From contig JAUCBJ010006386.1 of the NCBI GenBank assembly GCA_032718475.1, positions 1-20,888 of the forward strand: a stretch of DNA of 20,888 nt, given 5' to 3'. Below are positions 8,806 to 19,130 of this stretch, one piece after another. How positions within the stretch are numbered: the stretch's first letter is position 1; every line of letters starts with the position of its first letter. The notes beneath the pieces were generated by a model. It was not told the origin of the DNA. It did no database searches and worked only from the letters and a program-made list of their open reading frames with translations. Source of the stretch: Nemertoderma westbladi (Eukaryota > Xenacoelomorpha > Nemertodermatida > Nemertodermatidae). The position numbers were made by a program, and so were the translations under genes.

Positions 8806-9887
8806 CAGTAGAGAGGGGTTAAATTGATACCCCGAGGCAACTTTGATTTTGAAATGGGCTACTTTGATAGTTGTTATGCATATATTAATAGTCATACTAA
8901 TTTCACTTTTTATATGTGTATGTATGTAGGCATGTATTATGCATTTATAGGCCTATACGGTATTTTGCAATTGTCAGGTTGTTTGTTAGTAGGTCTGTTT
9001 GGTAGGTACCAGTACCTTAAATTATCTGTATATCATATTCCAAATAGGAATATTGCTATTATATATCATTCATATATCTATTTATATCAAGAGAATCTAC
9101 CGTTAGGTACATAATTATGGTTCGTCATTATAAAAGAGAACCTGGGTCAAGGAATTATAAAAACTATACTGACAATACCCTGAACAATGCAATAAAGTGA
9201 ATTAAAGAAAATGGCGAATCGATTATATTTGTCAGCAGCAAGTTTAAAATACCACATGGCACGTTATGCAATAAGCCGAACAAGCACCATGAGGGATCTG
9301 TTGATCACCCAACAGCAATGACAGAAACAGAAGAGTTAAAATGGTGGAGGCCATAAATGTTTTGGCCAAATGGAAAAAGCCATTCATTGGATGGTCTGGA
9401 AGTTCGCCTTATGGTGCAAAATATGCTGACCAAATCAGGAAAGGTACTGAGGGAATTCTCTTCTAAGGTAAAGGAACCCAAGGTCATAAATATTCCTGGG
9501 CAAGATTGGCTTCAAGGTTTCATGAAGAGACATGATCTGACCAAACGAATCGCTGACAATGTCACTCCGGCAACGGCAGACGTTGGGGAGAAACAGATCA
9601 ATTCTTTCTTCGATAATAATTATATAGCTGAGAATCCGGAGGGTATTCCTCCAGCTAATATTTATAATTTCGACGAAACTAACATCAGTAACCAACCTGG
9701 AGATATACGTGTCATATGTGGATCGAATCGTGTTGAAATAATCATATCGAAGTCCAAGCAATCAATATCTCTTATGTTCAGTGGGTCTGCAGATGGTAAG
9801 CTCTTGCCACTCATGGTAGTTTACAAAGCTTCTGGAAAGTATGATGCAGAATGGGGAGTTGGGGGGTATGTAGTATGTAGGAGTAGG
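8806..9887 (+). mobile_element. Pogo/Tigger-like DNA transposon, 3'-truncated by satellite, unit 1
   Basis: The left end is inferred at CAGTAGAGAGGGG after a TA dinucleotide (8804-8805); in unit 3 the same flank (AAATAACTAC) continues into unrelated sequence right at that TA (20694-20695). Pogo-group elements start CA(G) and insert at TA. The first ~310 bp (8806-9116) look like an untranslated 5' region; the longest frame there has no ATG and no recognisable domain. A decayed transposase follows. The right half, including later catalytic residues and the right TIR, is missing, replaced by satellite at 9888. Confidence 0.75.
9117..9887 (+). pseudogene. Pogo/jerky-like transposase fragment, unit 1
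   Basis: One frame runs from ATG 9117 with two in-frame stops (TGA 9198-9200, TAA 9354-9356) and no shift. The first part (YKNYTDNTLNNAI…FKIPHGTL) resembles the HTH_psq DNA-binding domain. The next (about 9357-9620; GQDWLQGFMKRH) resembles a CENP-B type HTH. Then comes the beginning of a DDE_1 core with NIYNFDET, which holds the first catalytic Asp, followed by SKSKQSISLMFSGSADGKLLPLMVVYKA. Similarity ends near 9870, after which satellite bases are read. Catalytically dead: stops, and the second and third acidic residues are absent. Confidence 0.85.
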
Positions 9888-11515
9888 ATGGCTATCTGGG
9901 TTAACCAACTTTATATGGGTGAACCATGGCTATCTAGGTGAACCATTGCTATCGGTGTGAACCAACTCTATATGGGTGAACCATGGCTATATCTGGATGA
10001 ACCATGTCTATCTGGGTGAACCACCTCTATCTGGGTGAACCATGGCTATCTGTGTGAACCAACTATATATGGGTGAACCATGGTCATCTGGGTGATCCAT
10101 GGCTATATCTGGGTGAACCAACTCTATATGGGTGAACCATGGCTATCTGTGTGAACCAACTCTATATGGGTGAACCATGGCTATCTGGGTGAACCATGGA
10201 TATATCTGGGTGAACCATGACTATCTGGGTGAACCAACTCTATATGGGTGAACCATGGCTATCTGTATGAACCAACTCTATATGGGTGAACCATGGCTAT
10301 CTGGGTGAACCATGACTATCTGGGTGAACCAACTCTATATGGGTGAACCATGGCTATCTGGGTGAACCATGGCTATCTGGGTGAACCATGACTATCTGGG
10401 TGAACCAACTCCATCTGAGTGAACCATGGCTATCTGGGTGAACCATGGATATATGGGTGAACCATGGCTATCTGGGTGAACCAACTCTATATGGGTGAAC
10501 CATGGCTATCTGGGTGAACCATGGCTATCTGGGTGAACCAACTCTATATGGGTGAACCATGGCTATCTGTATGAACCAACTCTATATGGGTGAACCATGG
10601 CTATCTGGGTGAACCATGGCTATCTGGGTGAACCATGACTATCTGGGTGAACCAACTCTATATGGGTGAACCATGGCTATCTGTATGAACCAACTCTATA
10701 TGGGTGAACCATGGCTATCTGGGTGAACCATGGCTATCTGGGTGAACCATGACTATCTGGGTGAACCAACTCTATATGGGTGAACCATGGCTATCTGGGT
10801 GAACCATGGCTATCTGGGTGAACCATGACTATCTGGGTGAACCAACTCCCTCTGAGTGAACCATGGCTATCTGGGTGAACCATGGCTATATGTGTGAACC
10901 ATGGCTATCTGGGTGAACCAACTCTATATGGGTGAACAATGGCTATATGGGTGAACCATGGCTATCTGGGTGAACCAACTCTATATGGGTAAACCATGGC
11001 TATCTGGGTGAACGATGGCTATATGGGTGAACCATGGCTATCTGGGTGAACCATGGCTATCTGGGTGAACCAAGGCTATCTGTGTGAAACAACTTTATAT
11101 GGGTGAACCATGGCTATCTGGGTGAACCGTGACTATCTGGGTGAACCATGGCTATCTGGGTGAACCATGGCTATCTGGGTGAACCATGGCTATCTGTGTG
11201 AACCAACTCTATATGGGTGAACCATGGCTATATCTGGGTGTACCAACTCTATATGGATGAACCTTGGCTACCTGGGTGAACCAAGGCTATCTGTGTGAAA
11301 CAACTTTATATGGGTGAACCATGGCTATCTGGGTGAACCATGGCTATCTGTGTGAACCAACTTTATATGGGTGAACCATGGCTATCTGGGTAAACCGTGG
11401 CTATCTGGGTGAACCATGGCTATCTGGGTGAACCATGGCTATCTGGGTGAACCATGGTTATATGGCTGAACCAACTCTATCTGGGTGAACCAACTCTATC
11501 TGGGTGAACCATGGC
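9888..11515. repeat. Satellite array 2 (19-bp monomers, ~1.6 kb)
   Basis: Head-to-tail monomers of two main types, ATGGCTATCTGGGTGAACC and AACTCTATATGGGTGAACC, with variants such as ATGACTATCTGGG and a 21-bp form with an extra AT (GGCTATATCTGGG). Monomers often alternate as B-A-A-C groups (~76 bp). Because 19 is not a multiple of 3, every forward frame meets the TGA in GGGTGAACC and every reverse frame meets TAG in AGATAGCC or ATATAGAG, so the array does not encode protein. It joins the truncated pogo element on the left and the copy 2 stop codon on the right. Confidence 0.97.
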
Positions 11516-12778
11516 TTATCTCCGCTCCCAATAGTTCTGCGATTGCATCTCCGTGAGACGACTGACGGCCCTGGTGAACGCGAATATTTCATCCTCCCCA
11601 GTGAATATGCTGGACTCCGCGATATTGTCCGCTACTGTCAACGACAGATCGTCCATCAGCTGTCTGTGAGTATCCGTGTCGCGATGGTCACTGTTGCTAT
11701 CAACAGGACACGTCTCGAATAGAACCGCGAGAGGCGCTTCTGCAGTGCAGACTAGCCTCACCTTGTACTCGTAGAATGTATCAACTAGAGTTATAAACCT
11801 CCTGGCTTCCGTCTTCCTTGATACATTCAGTTTTGGTATCGACAAAATGAAAACTGTGTGAAAAGCTTTAGCGACTGCGATGTAATCCGCTGCTCCCATT
11901 GGCTTCTGGCATAGATCCCGGAAGTGGAACCAGCACAGACCGCCGTGGTGATTGGGCACCGGGATGCTCCTATCGTGGGTGAAAACCTCGGGAGTGTGGT
12001 TGGCGTCCGCCGGTTCCAACCGGGTGAGTTTGTCGAAGATCGCGAGCGCTCGACGGTTCACCTCGTCCAGGTCGTGGTGCTCGGTGGCCACGAGGAAGAG
12101 ATTACCGAAAGGGACACCGAGTTGTCGGTAATCCGTGGTGGATTGCATCGCGACGACCTCGCAACAACGGCCGAGAGCGTCGATAAACGGAAGGAAGTTG
12201 GTCCGCTGCAAACCGTTTTTGTATAAATCCGAAGGTTTTCTGTTGGATGTCGCGACTAAAACTAATCCGCGATTCCAAAGTTCGGAGAACAAATTCTTTA
12301 GGTTCATGGCATCTGCGATGTCTGTAACTTGGAACTCGTCTAGACAAAGGAGTGTGGTTGACGCGGCTATTGAATCGGCGACTTTGGACAACGGGTTCAA
12401 CGCCACCGAGCGGGAAGATCTAGGTGAGTTTTGTTTGATTCTGTGAACATCGGCGTGAACGTCCAGCATAAATGAGTGGAAATGTGTCCGTCGTTTGGGG
12501 ACTTGGCTACACGCGAACATTATATCCATTAACATTGTCTTTCCGCAGCCAACAGGCCCCCATATGTAGACCCCTTTTGGCGCCACTTCGTGCTTCGCTT
12601 TACTAAACCAAGAGAAGTAATTCGATCCAGTTTGTGTTAATTTACTTGTTTCTATTCTTTCGTAAAGTTCTTCCAAACTCATCATAACTTTTTCTTGGTT
12701 TTGGTCACGGGAAATTATGGATTCGTTTACGTACTTCCAGTATAACTCCATGGGTGTCTCCTCATGGTATTTAAACAT
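11516..12778 (-). CDS. AFG1L: AFG1-like AAA+ ATPase, copy 2, leader lost by frameshift
   Basis: The ATPase body is intact and matches copy 1 from residue 56 on: Walker A GPVGCGKT, Walker B LLCLDEF, VTDIADAM, ATSNR, DLYKNGLQR and the C-terminal YWERR. Relative to copies 1 and 3 there is a 2-bp (AT) insertion in ACATATATCATAA near 12880-12886. From the ancestral ATG (12945) translation reaches only 25 codons before TAA at 12868-12870. The first ATG in the ATPase frame is at 12778, giving 420 residues without the basic leader, so mitochondrial import would be lost if it is expressed. Private substitutions include K147Q, G324D and D416N (copy 1 numbering). Downstream is satellite array 2; upstream is a hAT element, as in copy 1. 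It may be a pseudogene in the making. Confidence 0.85.
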   Translation of the reverse strand: MFKYHEETPMELYWKYVNESIISRDQNQEKVMMSLEELYERIETSKLTQTGSNYFSWFSKAKHEVAPKGVYIWGPVGCGKTMLMDIMFACSQVPKRRTHFHSFMLDVHADVHRIKQNSPRSSRSVALNPLSKVADSIAASTTLLCLDEFQVTDIADAMNLKNLFSELWNRGLVLVATSNRKPSDLYKNGLQRTNFLPFIDALGRCCEVVAMQSTTDYRQLGVPFGNLFLVATEHHDLDEVNRRALAIFDKLTRLEPADANHTPEVFTHDRSIPVPNHHGGLCWFHFRDLCQKPMGAADYIAVAKAFHTVFILSIPKLNVSRKTEARRFITLVDTFYEYKVRLVCTAEAPLAVLFETCPVDSNSDHRDTDTHRQLMDDLSLTVADNIAESSIFTGEDEIFAFTRAVSRLTEMQSQNYWERR

Positions 12779-12945
12779 TTCCAGTTCCAACTGACTGCTG
12801 AGTTGGGTCCCTTTGCGGCGAACCGCAATAGTTTGGTGGCCAATGTTACATTTGTTCTTTAAGGAGATTAACGAATAACATATATCATAATTGGTTTAAT
12901 CGTATGCGAGTTGCTTAGAGCTAGAAGTCTAAAAGTTGAAATCAT
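12779..12945 (-). pseudogene. Disrupted leader of AFG1 copy 2
   Basis: Homologous to codons 1-55 of copies 1 and 3 but shifted by the 2-bp insertion. The ancestral start would now encode a 25-residue peptide ending at TAA 12868-12870, upstream of and overlapping nothing of the ATPase frame. Confidence 0.8.
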
Positions 12946-13011
12946 GACGCATTCGCAGAACAGTTAGGAATATAAGCTCCAAATGACCAAAATCCTACAG
13001 CTAGCATTGTG

Positions 13012-13019
13012 GATGATAC
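13012..13019. repeat. hAT target-site duplication, left (GATGATAC), unit 2
   Basis: Same eight bases and same position relative to the gene as in unit 1; repeated at 14645-14652. Confidence 0.93.
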
Positions 13020-13374
13020 TAGGGATGTCCCGGAATTCCGTTCCGGCCGGAATTCCGGTGGTTTTTGCCCGATTCCGGTTCCCGCCGGAATTGCCGGAAT
13101 GGGGTCAATTCCGGCCGTAATTTTACCGGAATTACAAGGTTCATATCTAGATTAGTAGTTGCAATTAGTTTGTTAAATTATTATCAACATTTATATATTT
13201 TTTAAACATTATTACCAATTAGTTTAAGATACTTTTCAACACTGGCAAAAAAGTATAGAAATAAAGTTTTCTTCGACCGTTAGATGTAACATTCTAACAT
13301 TTAAGGATGAAAGGCATATATGCCCCCTGGTTAGCCCCTTCAAACCATTCGTGCCGAATCGAAAACTGCCTTGG

Positions 13375-13446
13375 CCCACATACAGGGATCGAACCCACGA
13401 CCTCCAGATAGATTGGAAATCAATGCAACCACTACACCAAGGTGGA
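13375..13446 (-). tRNA. tRNA-like sequence inside hAT (pseudo-tRNA or SINE head), unit 2
   Basis: Base-for-base the same as the unit 1 sequence across the A box, anticodon loop TTTCCAA and B box. Its conservation here reflects the recent duplication of the unit and is not independent evidence of function. Confidence 0.5.
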
Positions 13447-13724
13447 ACCTAACTAACCTATATATCGAGGAAAAATTCACAGCCACCCTTTTTAGTTTAT
13501 TAATCAGAGTAACCAATCACAGTCCTCTTGCCGGATATAACAGGATTGAACATGGGACATGATCACTTTCGACTCATAGGTCGTAACTTACGATTTACCA
13601 GTGGAGACGCTCCCATTGAAACCAATGTGATCCATAATTTATTCTGACTAAGACTACATAAGACTTACCAGTGGAGCACGGGCCTTCACGAGTGGTTTTT
13701 CCAACTTGCTTATAAAATGGCGTT

Positions 13725-13875
13725 TTTCAGATTGATTTTACATTATTTAACATTGATCTTACAATATTTTACATTGATTTTTACATTGAGTTTAAATTAT
13801 TTTACATTGATTTTACACTATTTTACATTGAATTTAAATTATTTTACACTGATTTTATATTATTTTACTTTGATT
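13725..13875. repeat. Short degenerate repeat ATTTTACATTGAT, unit 2 (expanded)
   Basis: Compared with unit 1 this block has additional TTTTACATTGA / TTTTACACT words, an increase of roughly 40-50 bp. Confidence 0.6.
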
Positions 13876-14644
13876 TAATTATTAAATAATATGATAATTA
13901 CAGGCGGCTAAGTAAATTGCTAATGAAACTCGATTAACGATTAACACAATTACAATTACTACTTTAACCTAAAACTAATATAAATATAAAACGTTATTAC
14001 ACAGGTCCTGAGAGTGGTCGTTAGTTCAGTTCTGCGTCGTAGGTGCTGCATAATATAGTAGTTTAATTTATATTTACAGCAAATCCATTTCTTACCATAA
14101 ATCTATTTATTCCCAGCAATAATTAACTGTAACATGTACTTGTACTATTTGCCTCGTTTATTGTTTTGGTTCGAATAACATGTCACTGTAACATGCTCCT
14201 TTTCCTTAAAGACACCAGGATATTGCACCAAAGAACCTAATGACGCGAAACCATAGGTTTTGGGTTAACTTAGTGTAGGTTTTTAGGTATGAATGAGTCT
14301 ATAGGCTAAAAACCTAACTTTTGGCCAAGGTTGTCGATTTTAGAAAAAAAATTATATTGAATAATGCCGAAGTACCATCCCGTCCCCATAATAGGCCATA
14401 ACGGGCCAGGCCATTCTCCACTCCACTCACCTTAATTGTAATTCCCCCCAAGGTTGTGATTCATCTCATTATCAAACTTGGCTTTAGAGATTAAAAAAAT
14501 TCATTTGTTTCACAAAAAATTATAATATTTCCTGGGTATTTCACTAATTATAGAAACTTCCGGATCCGGCCGGAATATTCCGGCATGTTGAATTCCGGTT
14601 CCGGTTCCGGCCGGAATCAAAATATCGATTCCGGGACATCCCTA

Positions 14645-14652
14645 GATGATAC
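14645..14652. repeat. hAT target-site duplication, right (GATGATAC), unit 2
   Basis: Exact copy of 13012-13019, directly after the right TIR. Confidence 0.93.
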
Positions 14653-14715
14653 TACAGTATATAAGGACATTTAAAGAGTCCACGGAGTCAGACTAATGGA
14701 CTGTTTAAATAACTA

Positions 14716-15793
14716 CAGTAGAGAGGGGTTAAATTGATACCCCGAGGCAACTTTGATTTTGAAATGGGCTACTTTGATAGTTGTTATGCATATATTAATA
14801 GTCATACTAATTTCACTTTTTATATGTGTATGTATGTAGGCATGTATTATGCATTTATAGGCCTATACGGTATTTTGCAATTGTCAGGTTGTTTGTTAGT
14901 ACGTCTGTGTGGTAGGTACCAGTACCTTAAATTATCTGTATATCATATACCAAGTAGGAATATTGCTATTATATATCATTCATATATCTATTTATATCAA
15001 GAGAATCTACCGTTAGGTACATAATTATGGTTCGTCATTATAAAAGAGAACCTGGGTCAAGGAATTATAAAAACTATACTGACAATACCCTGAACAATGC
15101 AATAAAGTGAATTAAAGAAAATGGCGAATCGATTATATTTGTCAGCAGCAAGTTTAAAATACCACATGGCACGTTATGCAATAAGCCGAACAAGCACCAT
15201 GAGGGATCTGTTGATCACCCAACAGCAATGACAGAAACAGAAGAGTTAAAATGGTGGAGGCCATAAATGTTTTGGCCAAAAGGAAAAAGCCATTCATTGG
15301 ATGGTCTGGAAGTTCGCCTTATGGTGCAAAATATGCTGACCAAATCAGGAAAGGTACTGAGGGAATTCTCTTCTAAGGTAAAGGAACCCAAGGTCATAAA
15401 TATTCCTGGGCAAGATTGGCTTCAAGGTTTCATGAAGAGACATGATCTGACCAAACGAATCGCTGACAATGTCACTCCGGCAACGGCAGACGTTGGGGAG
15501 AAACAGATAAATTCTTTCTTCGATAATTATATAGCTGAGAATCCGGAGGGTATTCCTCCAGCTAATATTTATAATTTCGACGAAACTAACATCAGCAACC
15601 AACCTTGAGATAAACGTGCCATATGTAAACGTGGATCGAATCGTGTTGAAAGAATCATATCGAAGTCCAAGCAATCAATATCTCTTATGTTCAGTGGGTC
15701 TGCAGATGGTAAGCTCTTGCCACTCATGGTAGTTTACAAAGCTTCTGGAAAGTATGATGCAGAATGGGGAGTTGGGGGGTATGTAGGAGTAGG
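14716..15793 (+). mobile_element. Pogo/Tigger-like DNA transposon, 3'-truncated by satellite, unit 2
   Basis: Same left end (CAGTAGAGAGGGG after TA 14714-14715) and the same truncation into satellite as in unit 1. The identical breakpoint with the satellite (GGAGTAGGATGGCTATC) shows that truncation predates duplication of the unit. The first ~310 bp (to 15026) hold no credible gene. Confidence 0.75.
15027..15793 (+). pseudogene. Pogo/jerky-like transposase fragment, unit 2
   Basis: Same domain order as the unit 1 copy and same two in-frame stops (TGA 15108-15110, TAA 15264-15266), so these stops predate the duplication. A third stop, TGA 15606-15608, follows the FDET motif and is absent in unit 1. 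Small in-frame differences (FFDNY versus FFDNNY; KRGSNRVERI versus GSNRVEII) show that both have drifted. Unit 2 looks closer to intact family members around SNRVERIISKSKQ. Confidence 0.85.
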
Positions 15794-18700
15794 ATGGCTA
15801 TCTGGGTTAACCAACTTTATATGGGTGAACCATGGCTATCTGGGTGAACCATTGCTATCTGTGTGAACCAACTCTATATGGGTGAACCATGGCTATATCT
15901 GGATGAACCATATCTATCTGGGTGAACCACCTCTATCTGGGTGAACCATGGCTATCTGTGTGAACCAACTATATATGGGTGAACCATGGCCATCTGGGTG
16001 ATCCATGGCTATATCTGGGTGAACCAACTCTATATGGGTGAACCATGGCTATCTGTGTGAACCAACTCTATATGGGTGAACCATGGCTATCTGGGTGAAC
16101 CATGGAGATATCTGGGTGAACCATGACTATCTGGGTGAACCAACTCTATATGGGTGAACCATGGCTATCTGTATGAACCAACTCTATATGGGTGAACCAT
16201 GGCTATCTGGGTGAACCATGACTATCTGGGTGAACCAACTCTATATGGGTGAACCATGGCTATCTGGGTGAACCATGGCTATCTGGGTGAACCATGACTA
16301 TCTGGGTGAACCAACTCCATCTTAGTGAACCATGGCTATCTGGGTGAACCATGGATATATGGGTGAACCATGGCTATCTGGGTGAACCAACTCTATATGG
16401 GTGAACCATGGCTATCTGGGTGAACCATGGCTATCTGGGTGAACCAACTCTATATGGGTGAACCATGGCTATCTGTATGAACCAACTCTATATGGGTGAA
16501 GCATGGCTATCTGGGTGAACCATGGCTATCTGGGTGAACCATGACTATCTGGGTGAACCAACTCTATATGGGTGAACCATGGCTATCTGGGTGAACCATG
16601 GCTATCTGGGTGAACCATGACTATCTGGGTGAACCAACTCCATCTGAGTGAACCATGGCTATCTGGGTGAACCATGGCTATATGTGTGAACCATGGCTAT
16701 CTGGGTGAACCAACTCTATATGGGTGAACAATGGCTATATGGGTGAACCATGGCTATCTGGGTGAACCAACTCTATCTGGGTTAACCAACTTTATATGGG
16801 TGAACCATGGCTATCTGGGTGAACCATGGCTATCTGTATGAACCAACTCTATATGGGTGAACCATGGCTATCTGGGTGAACCATGACTATCTGGGTGAAC
16901 CAACTCTATATGGGTGAACCATGGCTATCTGGGTGAACCATGGCTATCTGGGTGAACCAAGGCTATCTGTGTGAAACAACTTTATATGGGTGAACCATGG
17001 CTATCTGGGTGAACCGTGGTTATCTGGGTGAACCATGGCTATCTGGGTGAACCATGGCTATCTGGGTGAACCATGGCTATCTGTGTGAACCAACTCTATA
17101 TGGGTGAACCATGGCTATATCTGGGGGTACCAACTCTATATGGATGAACCTTGGCTACCTGGGTGAACCAAGGCTATCTGTGTGAAACAACTTTATATGG
17201 GTGAACCATGGCTATCTGGGTGAACCATGGCTATCTGTGTGAACCAACTTTATATGGGTGAACCATGGCTATCTGGGTGTACCGTGGCTATCTGGGTGAA
17301 CCATGGCTATATGGGTGAACCATGGCTATCTGGGTGAACCATGGTTATATGGCCAACCCTATAAACCAACTCTATATGGGTGAATCATGGCTATCTGGGT
17401 GAACCATGACTATCTGGGTGAACCACCTCTATATGGGTGAACCATGGCTATCTGGGTGAACCATGGCATCTGGGTGAACCATGACTATCTGGGTGAACCA
17501 ACTCCATCTGGGTGAACCATGGCTATCTGGGTGAACCATGGCTATATGGGTGAACCATGGCTATCTGGGTGAACCATGGCTATCTGGGTGAATGATGGCT
17601 ATCTGGGTGAACCATGGCTATCTGGGTGAACCAAGGCTATCTGTGTGAAACAACTTTATATGGGTGAACCATGGCTATCTGGGTGAACCGTGGCTGGCTA
17701 TCTGTGGGGAACCAACTCTATATGGGATGGGTGAACCATGGCTTTCTGGGTGAACCGTGGCTATATCTGGGTGAACCATGGCTATATCTGGGTGAACCAA
17801 CTCTATATGGGTGAACCATTGCTATCTGGGTGAACCATGACTATATCTGGGTGAACCATGACTATATCTGGGTGAACCATAGCTATCTGGGTGAACCAAC
17901 TCCATATGAGTGAACCATGTCTATCTGGGTGAACAATGAATGTGAACCATGGCTATATCTGGGTGAACCATGGCTATATCTGGGTGAACCAACTCTTTAT
18001 GGGTGAACCATTGCTATCTGGGTGAACCATGACTATATCTGGGTGAACCATAGCTATCTGGGTGAACCAACTCCATATGAGTGAACCATGTCTATCTGGG
18101 TGAACAATGACTGTGAACCATGGCTATCTGGGTGAACCATGGATATATCTGGGTGAACCAACTCTATATGGGTGAACCATGGCTATATCTGGGTGAACAA
18201 TGGCTATATCTGGGTGAACCATGGCTATCTGGGTGAACCATGGCTATCTGGGTGAACCATGGCTATCTGGGTGAACCATGGCTATCTGGGTGAACCATGG
18301 CTATCTGGGTGAACCATGGCTATCTGGGTGAACCATGGCTATCTGGGTGAACCATGGCTATCTGGGTGAACCATGGCTATCTGGGTGAACCATGGCTATC
18401 TGTGTGAACCAACTCTATATGGGTGAACCATGGCTATATCTGGGTGAACAATGGCTATATCTGGGTGAACCATGGCTATCTGGGTGAACCATGGCTATCT
18501 GGGTGAACCATGGCTATCTGGGTGAACCATGGCTATCTGGGTGAACCATGGCTATCTGGGTGAACCATGGCTATCTGGGTGAACCATGGCTATCTGGGTG
18601 AACCATGGCTATCTGAGTGAACCAACTCTATATGGGTGAACCATGGCTATATCTGGGTGAACCATGGCTATATCTGGGTGAACCAACTCTTTATGGGTGA

Positions 18701-19130
18701 ACCATTGCTATCTGGGTGAACCATGACTATATCTGGGTGAACCATAGCTATCTGGGTGAACCAACTCCATATGAGTGAACCATGTCTATCTGGGTGAACA
18801 ATGACTGTGAACCATGGCTATCTGGGTGAACCATGGATATATCTGGGTGAACCAACTCTATATGGGTGAACCATGGCTATATCTGGGTGAACAATGGCTA
18901 TATCTGGGTGAACCATGGCTATCTGGGTGAACCATGGCTATCTGGGTGAACCATGGCTATCTGGGTGAACCATGGCTATCTGGGTGAACCATGGCTATCT
19001 GGGTGAACCATGGCTATCTGGGTGAACCATGGCTATCTGGGTGAACCATGGCTATCTGTGTGAACCAACTCCATATGGGTGAACCATGGCTATATCTGGG
19101 TGAACCATCGCTATCTGGGTGAACCATGGC
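15794..19130. repeat. Satellite array 3 (19-bp monomers, ~3.3 kb)
   Basis: Same monomers as array 2. From the pogo junction to about 16785 the order of rare variants follows array 2 (for example GGGTGATCCATGG near 10093 and 16001, AACTCCATCT near 10408 and 16313, TATATGTGTGAACC near 10887 and 16679). Further marker words recur up to about 17350. From there to 19130 is about 1.8 kb not present in array 2, including a higher-order block repeated at ~694 bp (17991 and 18685) and long runs of identical 19-mers (about 18220-18400, 18475-18610, 18915-19045). Confidence 0.97.
17350..19130. repeat. Higher-order repeat block within array 3
   Basis: A block beginning AACTCTTTATGGGTGAACC at 17991 recurs at 18685 (694 bp apart) with the same series of odd monomers, including the deletion-bearing GGGTGAACAATGACTGTGAA. 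A smaller module (AACTCTATAT … GGGTGAACAATGG followed by about ten identical monomers) starts at 18160, 18411 and 18854. This indicates recent local amplification. Confidence 0.8.

Larger units (their letters stand above)
13020..14644. mobile_element. Non-autonomous hAT-type DNA transposon, unit 2 (1625 bp)
   Basis: Same 17-bp TIRs, same target duplication and same interior as the unit 1 element, so the two are copies of one insertion duplicated with the gene, not two insertions. Differences include a shorter stretch after GCCGGATAT (about 13535-13550), a small insertion near 13284-13295 (TGTAACATTC), loss of a few bases near 14000, and an expanded ATTTTACATTGAT repeat. No transposase frame. 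Confidence 0.92.

Noticed and set aside
8824-9114. Open frame of 96 codons (also at 14734-15024) with a hydrophobic composition
   Set aside because: It starts at TTG with no ATG at the front, has no recognisable domain, lies in the presumed 5' untranslated part of the pogo element, and its duplication only reflects duplication of the whole unit.
12779-12790. TTG start four codons before the first ATG of copy 2
   Set aside because: TTG is not a likely start in an animal nuclear gene; it only appears because the frame is open up to the shift. The first ATG is at 12778.
9888-19130. CRISPR-like array, because of the regular short repeats
   Set aside because: There are no unique spacers: the monomers are contiguous 19-mers with point variants, the genome is eukaryotic and no cas genes are present.
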